Shown here: positions 23,992-32,872 of the stretch, piece by piece | Numbering within the stretch: position 1 is the first letter of the stretch | Layout: each line of letters starts with the position of its first letter | NCBI GenBank assembly: GCA_028877275.1 | Contig: JAPPFP010000010.1 | Coordinates: forward strand, 1 to 64,000 | Reading direction: 5' to 3' | Length of the DNA: 64,000 bases | Source of the DNA: Acidobacteriota bacterium | Lineage (GTDB): Bacteria; Acidobacteriota; Thermoanaerobaculia; Multivoradales; Multivoraceae | Notes under the pieces: generated by a model | What the model saw: the letters and a program-made list of their open reading frames with translations, nothing else | Database searches by the model: none | What the model was told of the DNA's origin: nothing | Position numbers and translations under genes: made by a program

Positions 23992-25784
23992 CCCGATCCG
24001 GATGTCCTGGAAACACCCTGGCCCTGTTGGCTGCCGTTCTCGGCCTGAGCTGGGCGATACCCGCCCTGTCGCAGCCGGCCGGTCAGGAGGGCGAGTCGCC
24101 GCCGGCGGAGTTGTCGTTCGGCGAGGAGATCGACGTCCGGGTCGTCAACCTGGAAGTGGTGGTCGAGGACCGCAACGGAGATCGAGTAGAGGACCTGGGG
24201 CGAGAGGACTTCCGGGTGTTCGTCGACGGCGAGGAAGTGGATGTCGACTACTTCACTGAGGTCGCGCGGGGTCAGGCGAGAGACGGCAACGGCGAGACGC
24301 CGCCGGCCGTCGGCGAGGGCGGGGCGGTGGCGACGAACTACGTCCTCTTCGTGGACGACGATCACAGCCTGGCTGCCTTCAGGCGGCCTGTGCTGCATGG
24401 GTTCCGGGATGGTCTCGCGGAGCTGCCGCAGCAGGATCAGATCGCTGTCGTCGTGCAGAGCAGCAACCGCCTCGAGCTCCTGAGTCCGTTCACCAGGGAC
24501 CGGGAAGCGACCCGAACCGCGCTTGCGGAACTCGACCGGGATGAGCGCTTCGGCGGTGTGCTCAAGTCTCGCCGGTTCCATCAGGACTCCGTAAGCGGGG
24601 AGTCGGCTCGGGTCACCGGGATCTCCGCGCGGAGAGTCGCCGGCGCGAGGGGTGGGCCCGTGCCGGCCTTGTCGCGGCAAGCCTCGGACGCCTCGCGGGA
24701 CAGGCCGGCGAGCGTTGCCAGGGCCGACGCGCCGGGCGCGACCTTTGACAGTGCGGGAAGCGGAGGAGGTTGGGAACAGGCGGATGCGGGGGCTGGAGCG
24801 GACGGCACTGCCGCGGACCGGTTGTCTGCTGCCGGCTTCATCCTCGCCGAGATGAACCCCCAGTCCCTCGTGGACGAGGCCAGTGGTTCGGTCCTGGAGC
24901 GGGACCTGACCCTGTCGGTCAACGCGGTGATCTCCGCCATGCGCGCGCTCGAACGGCCCGAGGGGCGCAACGTGCTCCTGCTCGTGGCGGGTCGCTGGCC
25001 CGCGGGTGAGTTCCGGCCCGGCGGTCGAGGACGCGAACTGCGGTCTGACCTCGACTTGCTGGACCGTCTGGTCGATACCGCGAACCTGCTCGGCTACACG
25101 GTGTACCCGATCGATCAGCAGGCCAGCGCGCCCGCCATGCGGTGGTGGCAGAACCTGCGCTACGTGGCCCGCGACACGGGTGGTCTGGCGCTCATGGGTG
25201 GACACAACCTGGACCCCCTGGGCAGGGTGAGCGACGACACCTCGAACTACTACTGGCTCGGCTTCGTGCCTGACTACCGGCGGGACGACCAGGTGCACGA
25301 CATAGAGGTCGAAATCCTGCGCCCGGACCTGCAGGTCCGCTCCCGTCGCGGCTACGTGGACCTCTCCCGCAGTGCGGAAGCGGACATGGAGGCTCAGCGC
25401 GTGCTGCTTTTCCCGCGAGGGGCGACGCCGGGCGCCGTGCCGTTGCGTGTGTGGGCCGGCACCCCCCGGAGCCTCAGTCGACGCAGGATGGCGGTCCCGA
25501 TCGACATTGAAGTGCCGCTGGGGATGTTCCCCGCACTGCCCTACGGGAACGAGTATCTTCAGCGGTTGGAGGTCCGCTTCGCGACGATCGACGGCGCCGG
25601 CTGGCGGGCCGAGGAGCCGGCGATTCCGCTGGAAGTGCGCAGCCACTCGCCGCCGGAGCCGGACACCGTGTTCGACTACTACGCCGAGGTGACGATGCGT
25701 CACCTGCCTCACACGGTCGTCGTTACGGTCCACGATCCCGTTTCGCGTCAGACGGCGATCGCCCGGGTGGAGGTCGTGCCGTGA
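23988..25784 (+). CDS. VWFA-related acidobacterial domain protein, copy 2
   Basis: A 598-residue exported paralogue of copy 1. It shares the same opening motif, FVDDDHSLA at the MIDAS position, NVLLLVAGRWP, NYYWLGFVPDYRRD and RRGYVDLSR. A variable Ser/Ala/Gly-rich insert (about residues 195-290) differs among the three copies in length and sequence. It is translationally coupled to copy 1 through the 4-bp ATGA overlap. Function is unknown; similar proteins are exported and often multi-copy in Acidobacteriota. Confidence 0.85.
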   Translation: MTRSGCPGNTLALLAAVLGLSWAIPALSQPAGQEGESPPAELSFGEEIDVRVVNLEVVVEDRNGDRVEDLGREDFRVFVDGEEVDVDYFTEVARGQARDGNGETPPAVGEGGAVATNYVLFVDDDHSLAAFRRPVLHGFRDGLAELPQQDQIAVVVQSSNRLELLSPFTRDREATRTALAELDRDERFGGVLKSRRFHQDSVSGESARVTGISARRVAGARGGPVPALSRQASDASRDRPASVARADAPGATFDSAGSGGGWEQADAGAGADGTAADRLSAAGFILAEMNPQSLVDEASGSVLERDLTLSVNAVISAMRALERPEGRNVLLLVAGRWPAGEFRPGGRGRELRSDLDLLDRLVDTANLLGYTVYPIDQQASAPAMRWWQNLRYVARDTGGLALMGGHNLDPLGRVSDDTSNYYWLGFVPDYRRDDQVHDIEVEILRPDLQVRSRRGYVDLSRSAEADMEAQRVLLFPRGATPGAVPLRVWAGTPRSLSRRRMAVPIDIEVPLGMFPALPYGNEYLQRLEVRFATIDGAGWRAEEPAIPLEVRSHSPPEPDTVFDYYAEVTMRHLPHTVVVTVHDPVSRQTAIARVEVVP

Positions 25785-25799
25785 GACAATCACGGTTGC

Positions 25800-27500
25800 A
25801 TGGCGCTGGGTGACTGCAGGCGGACCCTGAGCGAGCTCACGTGCGGACGTAGGGCGCGGGCGATCCTGGGTCTTGTCGTGTGCCTGGGTTGGTCGCTGAA
25901 GACGGCCGGTCAGGCGTCGGCCCAGGAGGCCGCGCAGGCGCCTCCGGCGGATCTGTTCTTCGGCGAGGAGATCGACGTCCGGGTGGTCAACCTGGAAGTC
26001 GTGGTCGAGGATCGGTCCGGCAACCGCGTGCATGGGCTCGAAGCGGACGATTTCCGGCTCCTCGTGAACGGCGTCGAGGTCGCGGTCGACTACTTCACCG
26101 AGATTCTCGAGAACAGGGCGGTGGAGTCGCGGGACGGTGGTGCGCCGCCAGCGATTGGCGACGGGGATTCCGTGCCGACGAACTACCTTCTCTTCGTCGA
26201 CGACGATCACACCCATGTGACGTTCAGGCGGCCCGTCGTCCGCGGGTTCGCGAGGCAATTGGCGAACCTGGGCCTTCGGGATCAGGTGGCCGTGGTCGTG
26301 CAAAGCCGCCGCCGGCTGCAGGTGCTGAGTCCGTTCACGACGGACCGCCGGCGAACCCGCGACGCGCTCGAGAAACTCGAACGCGGGCGCCCGTTCGGCG
26401 GCGTGCTGACGTCCCCGCGACTGATCGACCAGGCGCGTTTCGCCGACAACCTGACGGCCGGTCGGCCGCCAGTCGCCCGAGTCGCCGAAGACCTGACCTC
26501 TGTCGCCGCCGACCTGCCGTTCGCGGCGATGGACCTGCCGAGCGCGGCGAGGGAAGCGCGGGCGGAGAGCCTGGCGCGTGATCTCGAGTTCTCCGTCACG
26601 GCCGTCAGTTCGACGATGCGGTCGCTCGACGCACCGGTAGGCCGGAAGGTGCTGCTGCTGGTGGCGGGCGATTGGCCGATCGGCTCGTTCCGGCTGGCAG
26701 GCCAGGGGATCGGTCTCCGCTCGGACTGGAACATCCTCGACGCGCTGATCGACACGGCAAACGTCCTCGGCTACACCGTCTATCCTGTGGATCAGCAGAA
26801 GCGGCCGAGCCTGATGCGCTGGCAGAACCTGCGGCAGGTGGCGGAGCGGACGGGCGGCCGAGCCTACGTGGCCGGTGCGAACCTCGGAGCACTGCGGAGA
26901 GTCAGCGAGGACACTTCGAACTACTACTGGCTCGGATTCGTGCCGGAGTACCGCCGCGACGACCGGGCCCACGAGGTTCGGGTCGAGCTCCGGCGACCCG
27001 GCTTGCGGGTGCGCTCGCGTACGGGCTACGTCGACCTCTCTCGCCGGGCTGAAGCGGATATGGAGACGCAGGGTCGGCTGCTGTTTCCGGACCAGACGCG
27101 CAACCGCGAGGAGCCGGCGCTGCGGGTCGAGTTCGGGGAACCGGAACCGACCGGGCCGTTTCGACGCAAGATGCTGGTCCCGGTGACGGTACACATCCCC
27201 GTCGGCTACTTCCCGGTGTTTCCCTTCGAGGGCCGTTTTCTGGCCCGATTGGAACTCCGCTTCGCGGTTGTCGACCGGAACGGACAACAGGCGCGGATTC
27301 CGGTCATTCCGGTCAGCCTGGCCGGAAGGACACAGCCGGCGCCGGATGCCGTCGTTCCCTACGACGCCGTGCTGACCCTGCGCCGCAGGTCGCACGACAT
27401 CATTGTCTCGGTGCACGATCCGGTGAGCCGCCAGACGGTCAGCACCAGGGCGGAAGTCAGGTTGCGGATGGACCCGACGACGACGGGCGGGTCGCCTTGA
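25800..27500 (+). CDS. VWFA-related acidobacterial domain protein, copy 3
   Basis: A 566-residue exported paralogue with the shortest variable insert. The shared core motifs are present (FVDDDHTHV, KVLLLVAGDWP, NYYWLGFVPEYRRD, RTGYVDLSR). ATG 25800 lies 15 bp after the copy 2 stop; GACAAT is 9 nt before it. Its stop overlaps the TTG start of the VOC gene. It lacks a canonical MIDAS motif, as do copies 1 and 2. What the three proteins bind is unknown. Confidence 0.85.
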   Translation: MALGDCRRTLSELTCGRRARAILGLVVCLGWSLKTAGQASAQEAAQAPPADLFFGEEIDVRVVNLEVVVEDRSGNRVHGLEADDFRLLVNGVEVAVDYFTEILENRAVESRDGGAPPAIGDGDSVPTNYLLFVDDDHTHVTFRRPVVRGFARQLANLGLRDQVAVVVQSRRRLQVLSPFTTDRRRTRDALEKLERGRPFGGVLTSPRLIDQARFADNLTAGRPPVARVAEDLTSVAADLPFAAMDLPSAAREARAESLARDLEFSVTAVSSTMRSLDAPVGRKVLLLVAGDWPIGSFRLAGQGIGLRSDWNILDALIDTANVLGYTVYPVDQQKRPSLMRWQNLRQVAERTGGRAYVAGANLGALRRVSEDTSNYYWLGFVPEYRRDDRAHEVRVELRRPGLRVRSRTGYVDLSRRAEADMETQGRLLFPDQTRNREEPALRVEFGEPEPTGPFRRKMLVPVTVHIPVGYFPVFPFEGRFLARLELRFAVVDRNGQQARIPVIPVSLAGRTQPAPDAVVPYDAVLTLRRRSHDIIVSVHDPVSRQTVSTRAEVRLRMDPTTTGGSP

Positions 27501-27952
27501 GCCTGATCGACGGCGTCGGCGGCGCTTTCGTGTTCAGCGAGGATCCAAAACGGCTGGCCGACTGGTACGCGGAGCACCTCGGCATCCAGTTCGAGGGCAG
27601 CGAGGAGTTCGGCGCGTTCTACATGCGCTACGTGGCCGCGGACCCCGATGATCCCGCATGGGTCATGGACACGCCCTTCGCGATCATGAAGGCGAAGCGT
27701 CCGGTGCCGCGGATGACCCGCAACGAGGGCGTGGAGCAGGGCGACATGTACGGCGATCAGCCGTTCATGGTCAACCTGCGCGTTCGGGACCTCGACAAGC
27801 TGCTGGCGCACCTCGCCGAGCGCGGCGTCGAACCACTGCGCAGGGACGACGAGGGCTACGCCGTGTTCGCCTGGATCCTGGACGGAGAGGGGAACCGGGT
27901 CGAGCTGTACCAGCCCCGCGTCGAAGCGGCTCTCAGCGCCGCGCAGGTCTGA
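27497..27952 (+). CDS. Glyoxalase/VOC superfamily protein
   Basis: A 151-residue single VOC-fold protein. FVFSEDPKRLADWYAEHLGI near the N-terminus and GNRVELYQP near the C-terminus, with its Glu, are typical of small metal-binding dioxygenase/lyase-like proteins. The start is a TTG at 27497 whose last two bases form part of the upstream TGA (TTGA), so expression is probably coupled to the VWFA copy 3 gene. The substrate is unknown. It ends 4 bp from the convergent peroxiredoxin gene. Confidence 0.82.
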   Translation: MSLIDGVGGAFVFSEDPKRLADWYAEHLGIQFEGSEEFGAFYMRYVAADPDDPAWVMDTPFAIMKAKRPVPRMTRNEGVEQGDMYGDQPFMVNLRVRDLDKLLAHLAERGVEPLRRDDEGYAVFAWILDGEGNRVELYQPRVEAALSAAQV

Positions 27953-27956
27953 GCTG

Positions 27957-28478
27957 CTACTCCAGGCCCAGACAGGCGTCCTTCGCGCCGGCCGGGTCCA
28001 TCGCCTCGGCGCCTTCGCCGATGTAGGCGATCCTGCCGTCCTTGCCGACCACGTAGGTGACGCGGTTGGCGGCAGTGGGGAATCTCTCCATCATGCCGCC
28101 GTACTGCCTGGCAACCTCGCCGCCGGCGTCGCTCAGGAGCGCGAAGTCGAGCTCCAGTTCCTCCGCGAACCTCTTGTTCTCGTCCAGTTCGTCGGTGCTG
28201 ATGCCGAAGACGATGGAATCACTGCCCGTGAAGTCGGAGATACCAGCCTGGTATCCCTTCATTTCCATCGTTCAGCCGGCGGTAAAGGCCTTGGGGAAGA
28301 AGGCCAGGACGACGTTCTTCCGGCCGGCGAAGGTGGACAGGGTCACCTGGCTGCCGTCGGTGCTCGGCAGGGTGAAGTCGGGTGCGGCGTCGCCGATGGC
28401 GAGGTCCGCGGCGCCCGCGCTCGCCGGGGCGAGCGTGACGGCGGTGGCGAGCATTGCGGCTGGCACGAGGCTCTTCAT
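27957..28478 (-). CDS. Probable selenocysteine-containing exported peroxiredoxin (in-frame UGA at residue 69)
   Basis: A 173-residue AhpC/TSA-family peroxidase, read through one TGA at 28272-28274. The signal peptide (residues 1-24) is followed by [20 protein letters not shown], then [20 protein letters not shown]. In relatives the U position is the peroxidatic Cys (FxPKxxTxGCT). The frame continues with all expected downstream motifs ([48 protein letters not shown]). A single Cys near the C-terminus could resolve. A SECIS-like hairpin follows the UGA. The alternatives are a Cys-to-stop sequencing error or a young pseudogene. SelA/SelB genes are not in the window. GGAG precedes ATG 28478. Confidence 0.75.
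28237..28257 (-). promoter_or_regulatory. Bacterial SECIS-like hairpin downstream of the in-frame UGA
   Basis: In the mRNA, a 9-bp stem (one G-U pair, core GAUACCA/UGGUAUC) closes a GGC loop. The loop starts 23 nt after the UGA at 28274-28272. Bacterial SECIS elements lie immediately downstream of the UGA and usually carry G at the start of the apical loop; both features hold here. The bulged U of the E. coli element was not identified. Confidence 0.65.
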
Positions 28479-28609
28479 GGGTTCTCCGTTTCGGGGGCCG
28501 CCCTTCTGCTGCGGTTCAGGACGGCGTTGCTCCTGTTGGTCGTGGCGGCGGGAGTGTAGCTTAGACTTGCCGCCCGTCGCAGCCGACCCTTCAGGAGGGA
28601 GTTGAGCAG

Positions 28610-29713
28610 ATGATCAGAACGACCGGACACCGCATCGCTTTCCCCGCGGGCGCCGCCGCGCTGTTGAGCGCGGCACTGCTCCTGCCCGCCGCTCTGCCCG
28701 CCGCCGACGGCGACGGCGACATTCCACGGACGGCGAGCGGGAGGCCCGATCTCACCGGCGTCTACGACATCGCGACGCTGACGCCCCTCGAGCGTGATCC
28801 CAAGTTCGGGGAGAATCTGTATCTGTCCCCGGAAGAGGCCGAGGAGATCGCGCGGACGGTCGCCGACCGCCGGGCCGCCGACCTCGAAGCCAGCGACCCG
28901 ACCCGGGAGGCGCCGCCATCGGGTGGCGACGGCTCTCCGGGGGCCGCTGGCAACGTCGGCGGCTACAACGACTTCTGGCTCGACTACGGCAGCCGCTCGA
29001 TCTCGATCGACGGCAGGTTCCGCACATCTCTCGTCTTCGATCCGCCGAACGGCCGGCTGCCGGAGATGACGCCGGAGGCGCAGGGGAAGCGGATGGCGTT
29101 CTTCACTCTCTTCCGCGAAAACACCGGCACCGCCTGGTGGCTGGAGGACGAAGGGCCGGGCCCCTATGACGACATCGAGCAGCGTCCCCTGGGTGAGCGC
29201 TGCATCCTCGGATTCGGTTCGACTTCCGGACCGCCGATGCTGCCGACCGCCTACAACAATCTGAAGCGGGTGGTGCAGACCGAGGACTACGTGATGATCC
29301 TGGCCGAGATGATCCACGACGCCCGCATCATCCGGATCGGCGGCACGCACCTGCCGGACGGCATGACGGCCTACATGGGCGACTCGGTGGGGCGCTGGGA
29401 GGGCGACACCCTGGTCGTCGAGACGAGCAACTTCGGCAAGAAGCCCGGCATGTACACGTACGGCGCCGGCGAAAGCCTCAAGGTCACCGAGCGCTTCAGC
29501 CGGATCGACGAAAACAGGCTGAACTACAGCTTCACCGTCGAGGATCCGACGACCTGGGAGACGGCCTGGAGCGGCGAGTTCCCGTGGCCGGCCGCGGATG
29601 GCAGGGTCTACGAGTACGCCTGCCACGAAGGCAACTATGCGATGGGCAACATCATGCGCGGTGCCCGGCTGCTGGAAGCCGATGCCGCCGCCGCTGCCGG
29701 CGGCGGCGAGTAG
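28610..29713 (+). CDS. Exported protein of unknown function
   Basis: A 367-residue protein with a clear signal peptide (residues 1-32, ending ALPAAD), then [13 protein letters not shown]. The C-terminal half has conserved-looking [18 protein letters not shown] and [18 protein letters not shown] recognise this as a family common in Acidobacteriota and related soil or marine bacteria, but not its function. AGGAGGGAG sits before ATG 28610. The last 32 bases overlap the start of the following PVC-type lipoprotein gene, so the two are probably co-expressed. Confidence 0.8.
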   Translation: MIRTTGHRIAFPAGAAALLSAALLLPAALPAADGDGDIPRTASGRPDLTGVYDIATLTPLERDPKFGENLYLSPEEAEEIARTVADRRAADLEASDPTREAPPSGGDGSPGAAGNVGGYNDFWLDYGSRSISIDGRFRTSLVFDPPNGRLPEMTPEAQGKRMAFFTLFRENTGTAWWLEDEGPGPYDDIEQRPLGERCILGFGSTSGPPMLPTAYNNLKRVVQTEDYVMILAEMIHDARIIRIGGTHLPDGMTAYMGDSVGRWEGDTLVVETSNFGKKPGMYTYGAGESLKVTERFSRIDENRLNYSFTVEDPTTWETAWSGEFPWPAADGRVYEYACHEGNYAMGNIMRGARLLEADAAAAAGGGE

Positions 29714-32700
29714 CGCGCCGAGCGGCCGTGCCGCCGGTTTTCTGGCGGCGGTCGCCGGAGTGGCGATCGGCGGTTGCGCGGCGCCCGGTTTCGTCGGGCC
29801 GGCACTCGACGGAGTGCCGGCGGGATTCGAGCTTCACCCGGCGTTTCGGCTCGAACTGGCCGCCGCCGAGCCGGTAACGGTCGATCCGATCGACCTCGCC
29901 TTTGACGAAGGGGGGCGGGCGTTCGTCCTCGAGCTGCCGGGCTACCCCGACATGGAGCGCCCGGCCCGGATCGTAGAACTCACCGACCGCAACGGCGACG
30001 GAAGGTGGGACGAGCGGCGGTTGTTCGCGGACGACCTCGGCATGGCGGACTCGATCCTGCCCTGGCGGCGGGGGCTGCTGGTGGCGGCGCCGCCCCACCT
30101 CGTCTACCTCGAGGACACCGACAGCGACGGCAGGGCGGACCGGCGGGACGTGCTCTTGAGCGGGTTTGCCGAGGGCAACCCCCAGCACAACGTGAACGCG
30201 CTCCGCTACGGCCTGGACAACTGGGTCTACGGTGTCAACGGGGGCAACGGCGCCCGCGTCTTCTGGCCGCACGCGCCGGAGGAGGTCATGGACATCGGTC
30301 AGGATGACTTCCGGATCGATGTGAGGGCGCGGCGCTTCGAGCGCACCGGGCGCGGCGCCGGCGGATTCGGCATGACCTTCGGCCCCTGGGGCCGCGCCTT
30401 CGGCACCCACAACCTGGACCACCTGAGCCAGGTCGTCGTCCCGCGCCGCTACCTCGAGCGGCTGCCGGCGGCATGGCGGAGCGGGCGGCTGCGACTGGCG
30501 GCGCCGCCGGAGGGCGGGCCGGCCGAGCTGTTTCCGATCGGCGTGCGGCAGACGCGCCCGAACCACCCGGAGCAGTCGAGCCGCTTCTCGGCCGCGTGCG
30601 CGGTCACCGCGTACGCGGGCGGAGCGTTCGACGGCACCGGACCGGCCGCGGCCGGCCTGGACGTGTTCGTGGCCGATCCCTCCGCGAACCTGGTTCATCG
30701 CGTCGTCGTCGACACGGCCGGCGCGGCGTCGGAAGCGGGCAGGGGGCGGCCGGGAGTCGAGTTCCTGGCCTCGACCGATCCGCTGTTCCGACCGGTCAAC
30801 CTGACGGTGGGGCCTGACGGCGCGCTCTACGTCCTCGACATGCATCGCGGCGTCGTCGAACACCCGGAGTGGATCCCGGACCGGATGGAGGCGGAGCTCG
30901 ACCTCTACGAGGGCGATGACCAGGGCCGCATCTACCGGATCGTTCCCGCCGGCGGCCTGCCGGCGGAGCACCGGGACTTCGGCGGCCTGAAGCGGTCGAA
31001 CCCCGACGAACTTCTCGATGCACTGTCTCACCCGAACCGGTGGCGTCGTCTTACGGCACAGCGGCTCCTGGTCGAGGAGTTCGCGGCGAACTCGCCGGAG
31101 ACGGTCGTCCGGGGTCTCCGGGAGCGCCTGGGCGACTCCCGGCGGCCGCTCGGGAGGCTGCACGCGCTCTGGACGCTGAGCGGCCTCCGGCAACTCGACC
31201 GGGAATCGCTCGGGGCCGCGCTCGACGACCCCGACGCGGAGCTCCGGCGCAACGCCGTGGTTGCTTTCGAAGAGACGGTCCGGAACCAGCCGCCCGCCGG
31301 TCTGCGGACGGCCCTCGAGCCCGACGTCGTCGGCCTGATCGGCGATCGCGATCCGGGTGTGCGGCTCCAGGCGATGCTGACCGCCGGGCTTCTTCTCCGG
31401 CCGGAGGTCGGAGCCGAGGCGGCGCTTCGCGGTGCGGCGAAGTCGGCGGTCGTGGCCGGGTTGAACCGCGCCGCAGGCGGGGCGCCGGTGTCGGCGGAGT
31501 CGGCGATTGAGCGGCCCTGGCTACGGCTCGCCGCCGTGTCGGTCCTTGGCGGCGATCCGGTCCGTTCACTCGAACTGCTGCTGACATCGGGCGTCGCCGA
31601 CGGCGAGGTCGTTGAACGGATCGCCGCCCTGTTGCCCGCGGAACGGCTGGGAGAGGTGATGGCCAGCGATCTGACGTTGCGCGCCCTGTCCGACGCGGCG
31701 GACGGGAAGTCCGGAATCGGCCCGGCCCTGCTCGCCGGGTTGACGGCCGCGGCCACCGGCGGGGCCCGAACGATCGACGACCCGGCCCTGGCCGGGCCGT
31801 TGCGGCGCCTGCGGCAATCCGGCGACGACGCTCTCGCGGCCGCCGCCTGGCGACTGAGCGCCGCCCTGGGGGTGAATGCGCCGGCCGAAGAAGTGGGCCT
31901 TCTCGACTGTGCCGGGCTCCGGGCCGCGAACCCGGCCGGCCTCCTGGAGGAGAGGCTTCAGGCGGTGGCACTGTTCGGCCTTCGCCGGAACTGGCCGGCG
32001 GCGCCGGAAGACGTCGTTCCGGGATGCCCTGAAGCCGCCAACCCGGCCGCGGCTCGCGCTGCCGAAACGGTCCCGACCCGAGGAACCTGGCTGCGGCGAA
32101 TGGGTGCTCTGCTCGCGGCGGAGCAGCCTCGAGCGGTGCAGCGGGCGGCGATGGCGGAGCTGGCGTCCGCGGACGAGGAGGCGGTCACGGCATACCTGGT
32201 TGAACGCTGGCCGTACCTGGGGCCGGACGCCCGGCGCGATGCGGGCAGCTACCTGATTCGAGGCCGGGGCCGGCATCCGGCGCTTCTCGACGCACTCGAG
32301 AGTGGCCGTATCCGCCTCGGGGAGATGAACTTCATTCTGGAGCGGCGGCGCTTCCTGCTGCGTTCGCCCGAACCGGAGATCCGCCGCCGCGCGCGGGCTC
32401 TGTTCGACGACGCCGGCGTCGTCACCCGCGCCGACGCGATCGAAGCGATGCGGCCGGCGCTCGAACTCGATGGCGATCCGCAAAGCGGCCAGGCCCTGTT
32501 TCTCGAACTTTGCGCCCGATGCCACCGGCGTGGCGGCTTGGGCGGCGGACCCGGCCCGGACCTGTCCGGCGCCGGCCGCAAGAGCGCGGAAACCCTTCTG
32601 CACGACATCCTCGACCCGAACGCTGCGGTCGACGCCGCCTACGTGAACTATGTCGTCGAGACGACGGACGGCGAAGTTCACTCGGGCTTGCTGGCCGAGA

Positions 32701-32870
32701 GCGCCGGCGGTGGGATCGTCCTGCGGGCGGCCGAGGATCTCCTGATCGAAGTGCCCGCCGAACGGGTCCGGGAGATCCGCAGCGACAGCCTGTCCATGAT
32801 GCCGGAGGAACTCGAGGCGGGGCTCGGGCCCGGCGACATGGCGGACCTGCTCGCGTTCCTCGGCTCGTAG
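29682..32870 (+). CDS. PVC-type membrane-bound dehydrogenase-like protein with C-terminal cytochrome c domain
   Basis: A 1,062-residue predicted lipoprotein (lipobox GVAIGGC near residue 40). Residues ~50-430 form a propeller of the PVC-type heme-binding family (DPIDLAFDEGGRAFVLE, FGTHNLDHLSQVV, GPDGALYVLDMHRGVVEH). A HEAT-repeat region spans ~440-920. At ~940 CARCH is the single heme c-binding motif, and the C-terminal tail resembles the conserved ~130-residue domain of these proteins. Such proteins are thought to act in periplasmic carbohydrate oxidation, but the substrate is unknown. ATG 29682 was chosen to keep the lipoprotein signal. Confidence 0.85.
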   Translation: MPPPLPAAASSAPSGRAAGFLAAVAGVAIGGCAAPGFVGPALDGVPAGFELHPAFRLELAAAEPVTVDPIDLAFDEGGRAFVLELPGYPDMERPARIVELTDRNGDGRWDERRLFADDLGMADSILPWRRGLLVAAPPHLVYLEDTDSDGRADRRDVLLSGFAEGNPQHNVNALRYGLDNWVYGVNGGNGARVFWPHAPEEVMDIGQDDFRIDVRARRFERTGRGAGGFGMTFGPWGRAFGTHNLDHLSQVVVPRRYLERLPAAWRSGRLRLAAPPEGGPAELFPIGVRQTRPNHPEQSSRFSAACAVTAYAGGAFDGTGPAAAGLDVFVADPSANLVHRVVVDTAGAASEAGRGRPGVEFLASTDPLFRPVNLTVGPDGALYVLDMHRGVVEHPEWIPDRMEAELDLYEGDDQGRIYRIVPAGGLPAEHRDFGGLKRSNPDELLDALSHPNRWRRLTAQRLLVEEFAANSPETVVRGLRERLGDSRRPLGRLHALWTLSGLRQLDRESLGAALDDPDAELRRNAVVAFEETVRNQPPAGLRTALEPDVVGLIGDRDPGVRLQAMLTAGLLLRPEVGAEAALRGAAKSAVVAGLNRAAGGAPVSAESAIERPWLRLAAVSVLGGDPVRSLELLLTSGVADGEVVERIAALLPAERLGEVMASDLTLRALSDAADGKSGIGPALLAGLTAAATGGARTIDDPALAGPLRRLRQSGDDALAAAAWRLSAALGVNAPAEEVGLLDCAGLRAANPAGLLEERLQAVALFGLRRNWPAAPEDVVPGCPEAANPAAARAAETVPTRGTWLRRMGALLAAEQPRAVQRAAMAELASADEEAVTAYLVERWPYLGPDARRDAGSYLIRGRGRHPALLDALESGRIRLGEMNFILERRRFLLRSPEPEIRRRARALFDDAGVVTRADAIEAMRPALELDGDPQSGQALFLELCARCHRRGGLGGGPGPDLSGAGRKSAETLLHDILDPNAAVDAAYVNYVVETTDGEVHSGLLAESAGGGIVLRAAEDLLIEVPAERVREIRSDSLSMMPEELEAGLGPGDMADLLAFLGS

Positions 32871-32872
32871 CG

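Noticed and set aside
23982..27416. A 1,144-codon open frame on the minus strand across all three VWFA genes
   Set aside because: It crosses two gene boundaries and has His/Arg/Gln-rich composition without any domain. High third-position GC on the plus strand explains the lack of stops.
22180..27500. Assembly duplication producing three VWFA copies
   Set aside because: The copies differ throughout, with distinct signal peptides and inserts, so they are genuine paralogues.
27957..28478. Peroxiredoxin as two genes or an ordinary pseudogene
   Set aside because: The second half lacks its own ribosome-binding site and N-terminal domain, the frame is unbroken on both sides of one TGA, and the stop is exactly at the catalytic position with a SECIS-like hairpin after it. 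A sequencing error remains possible.
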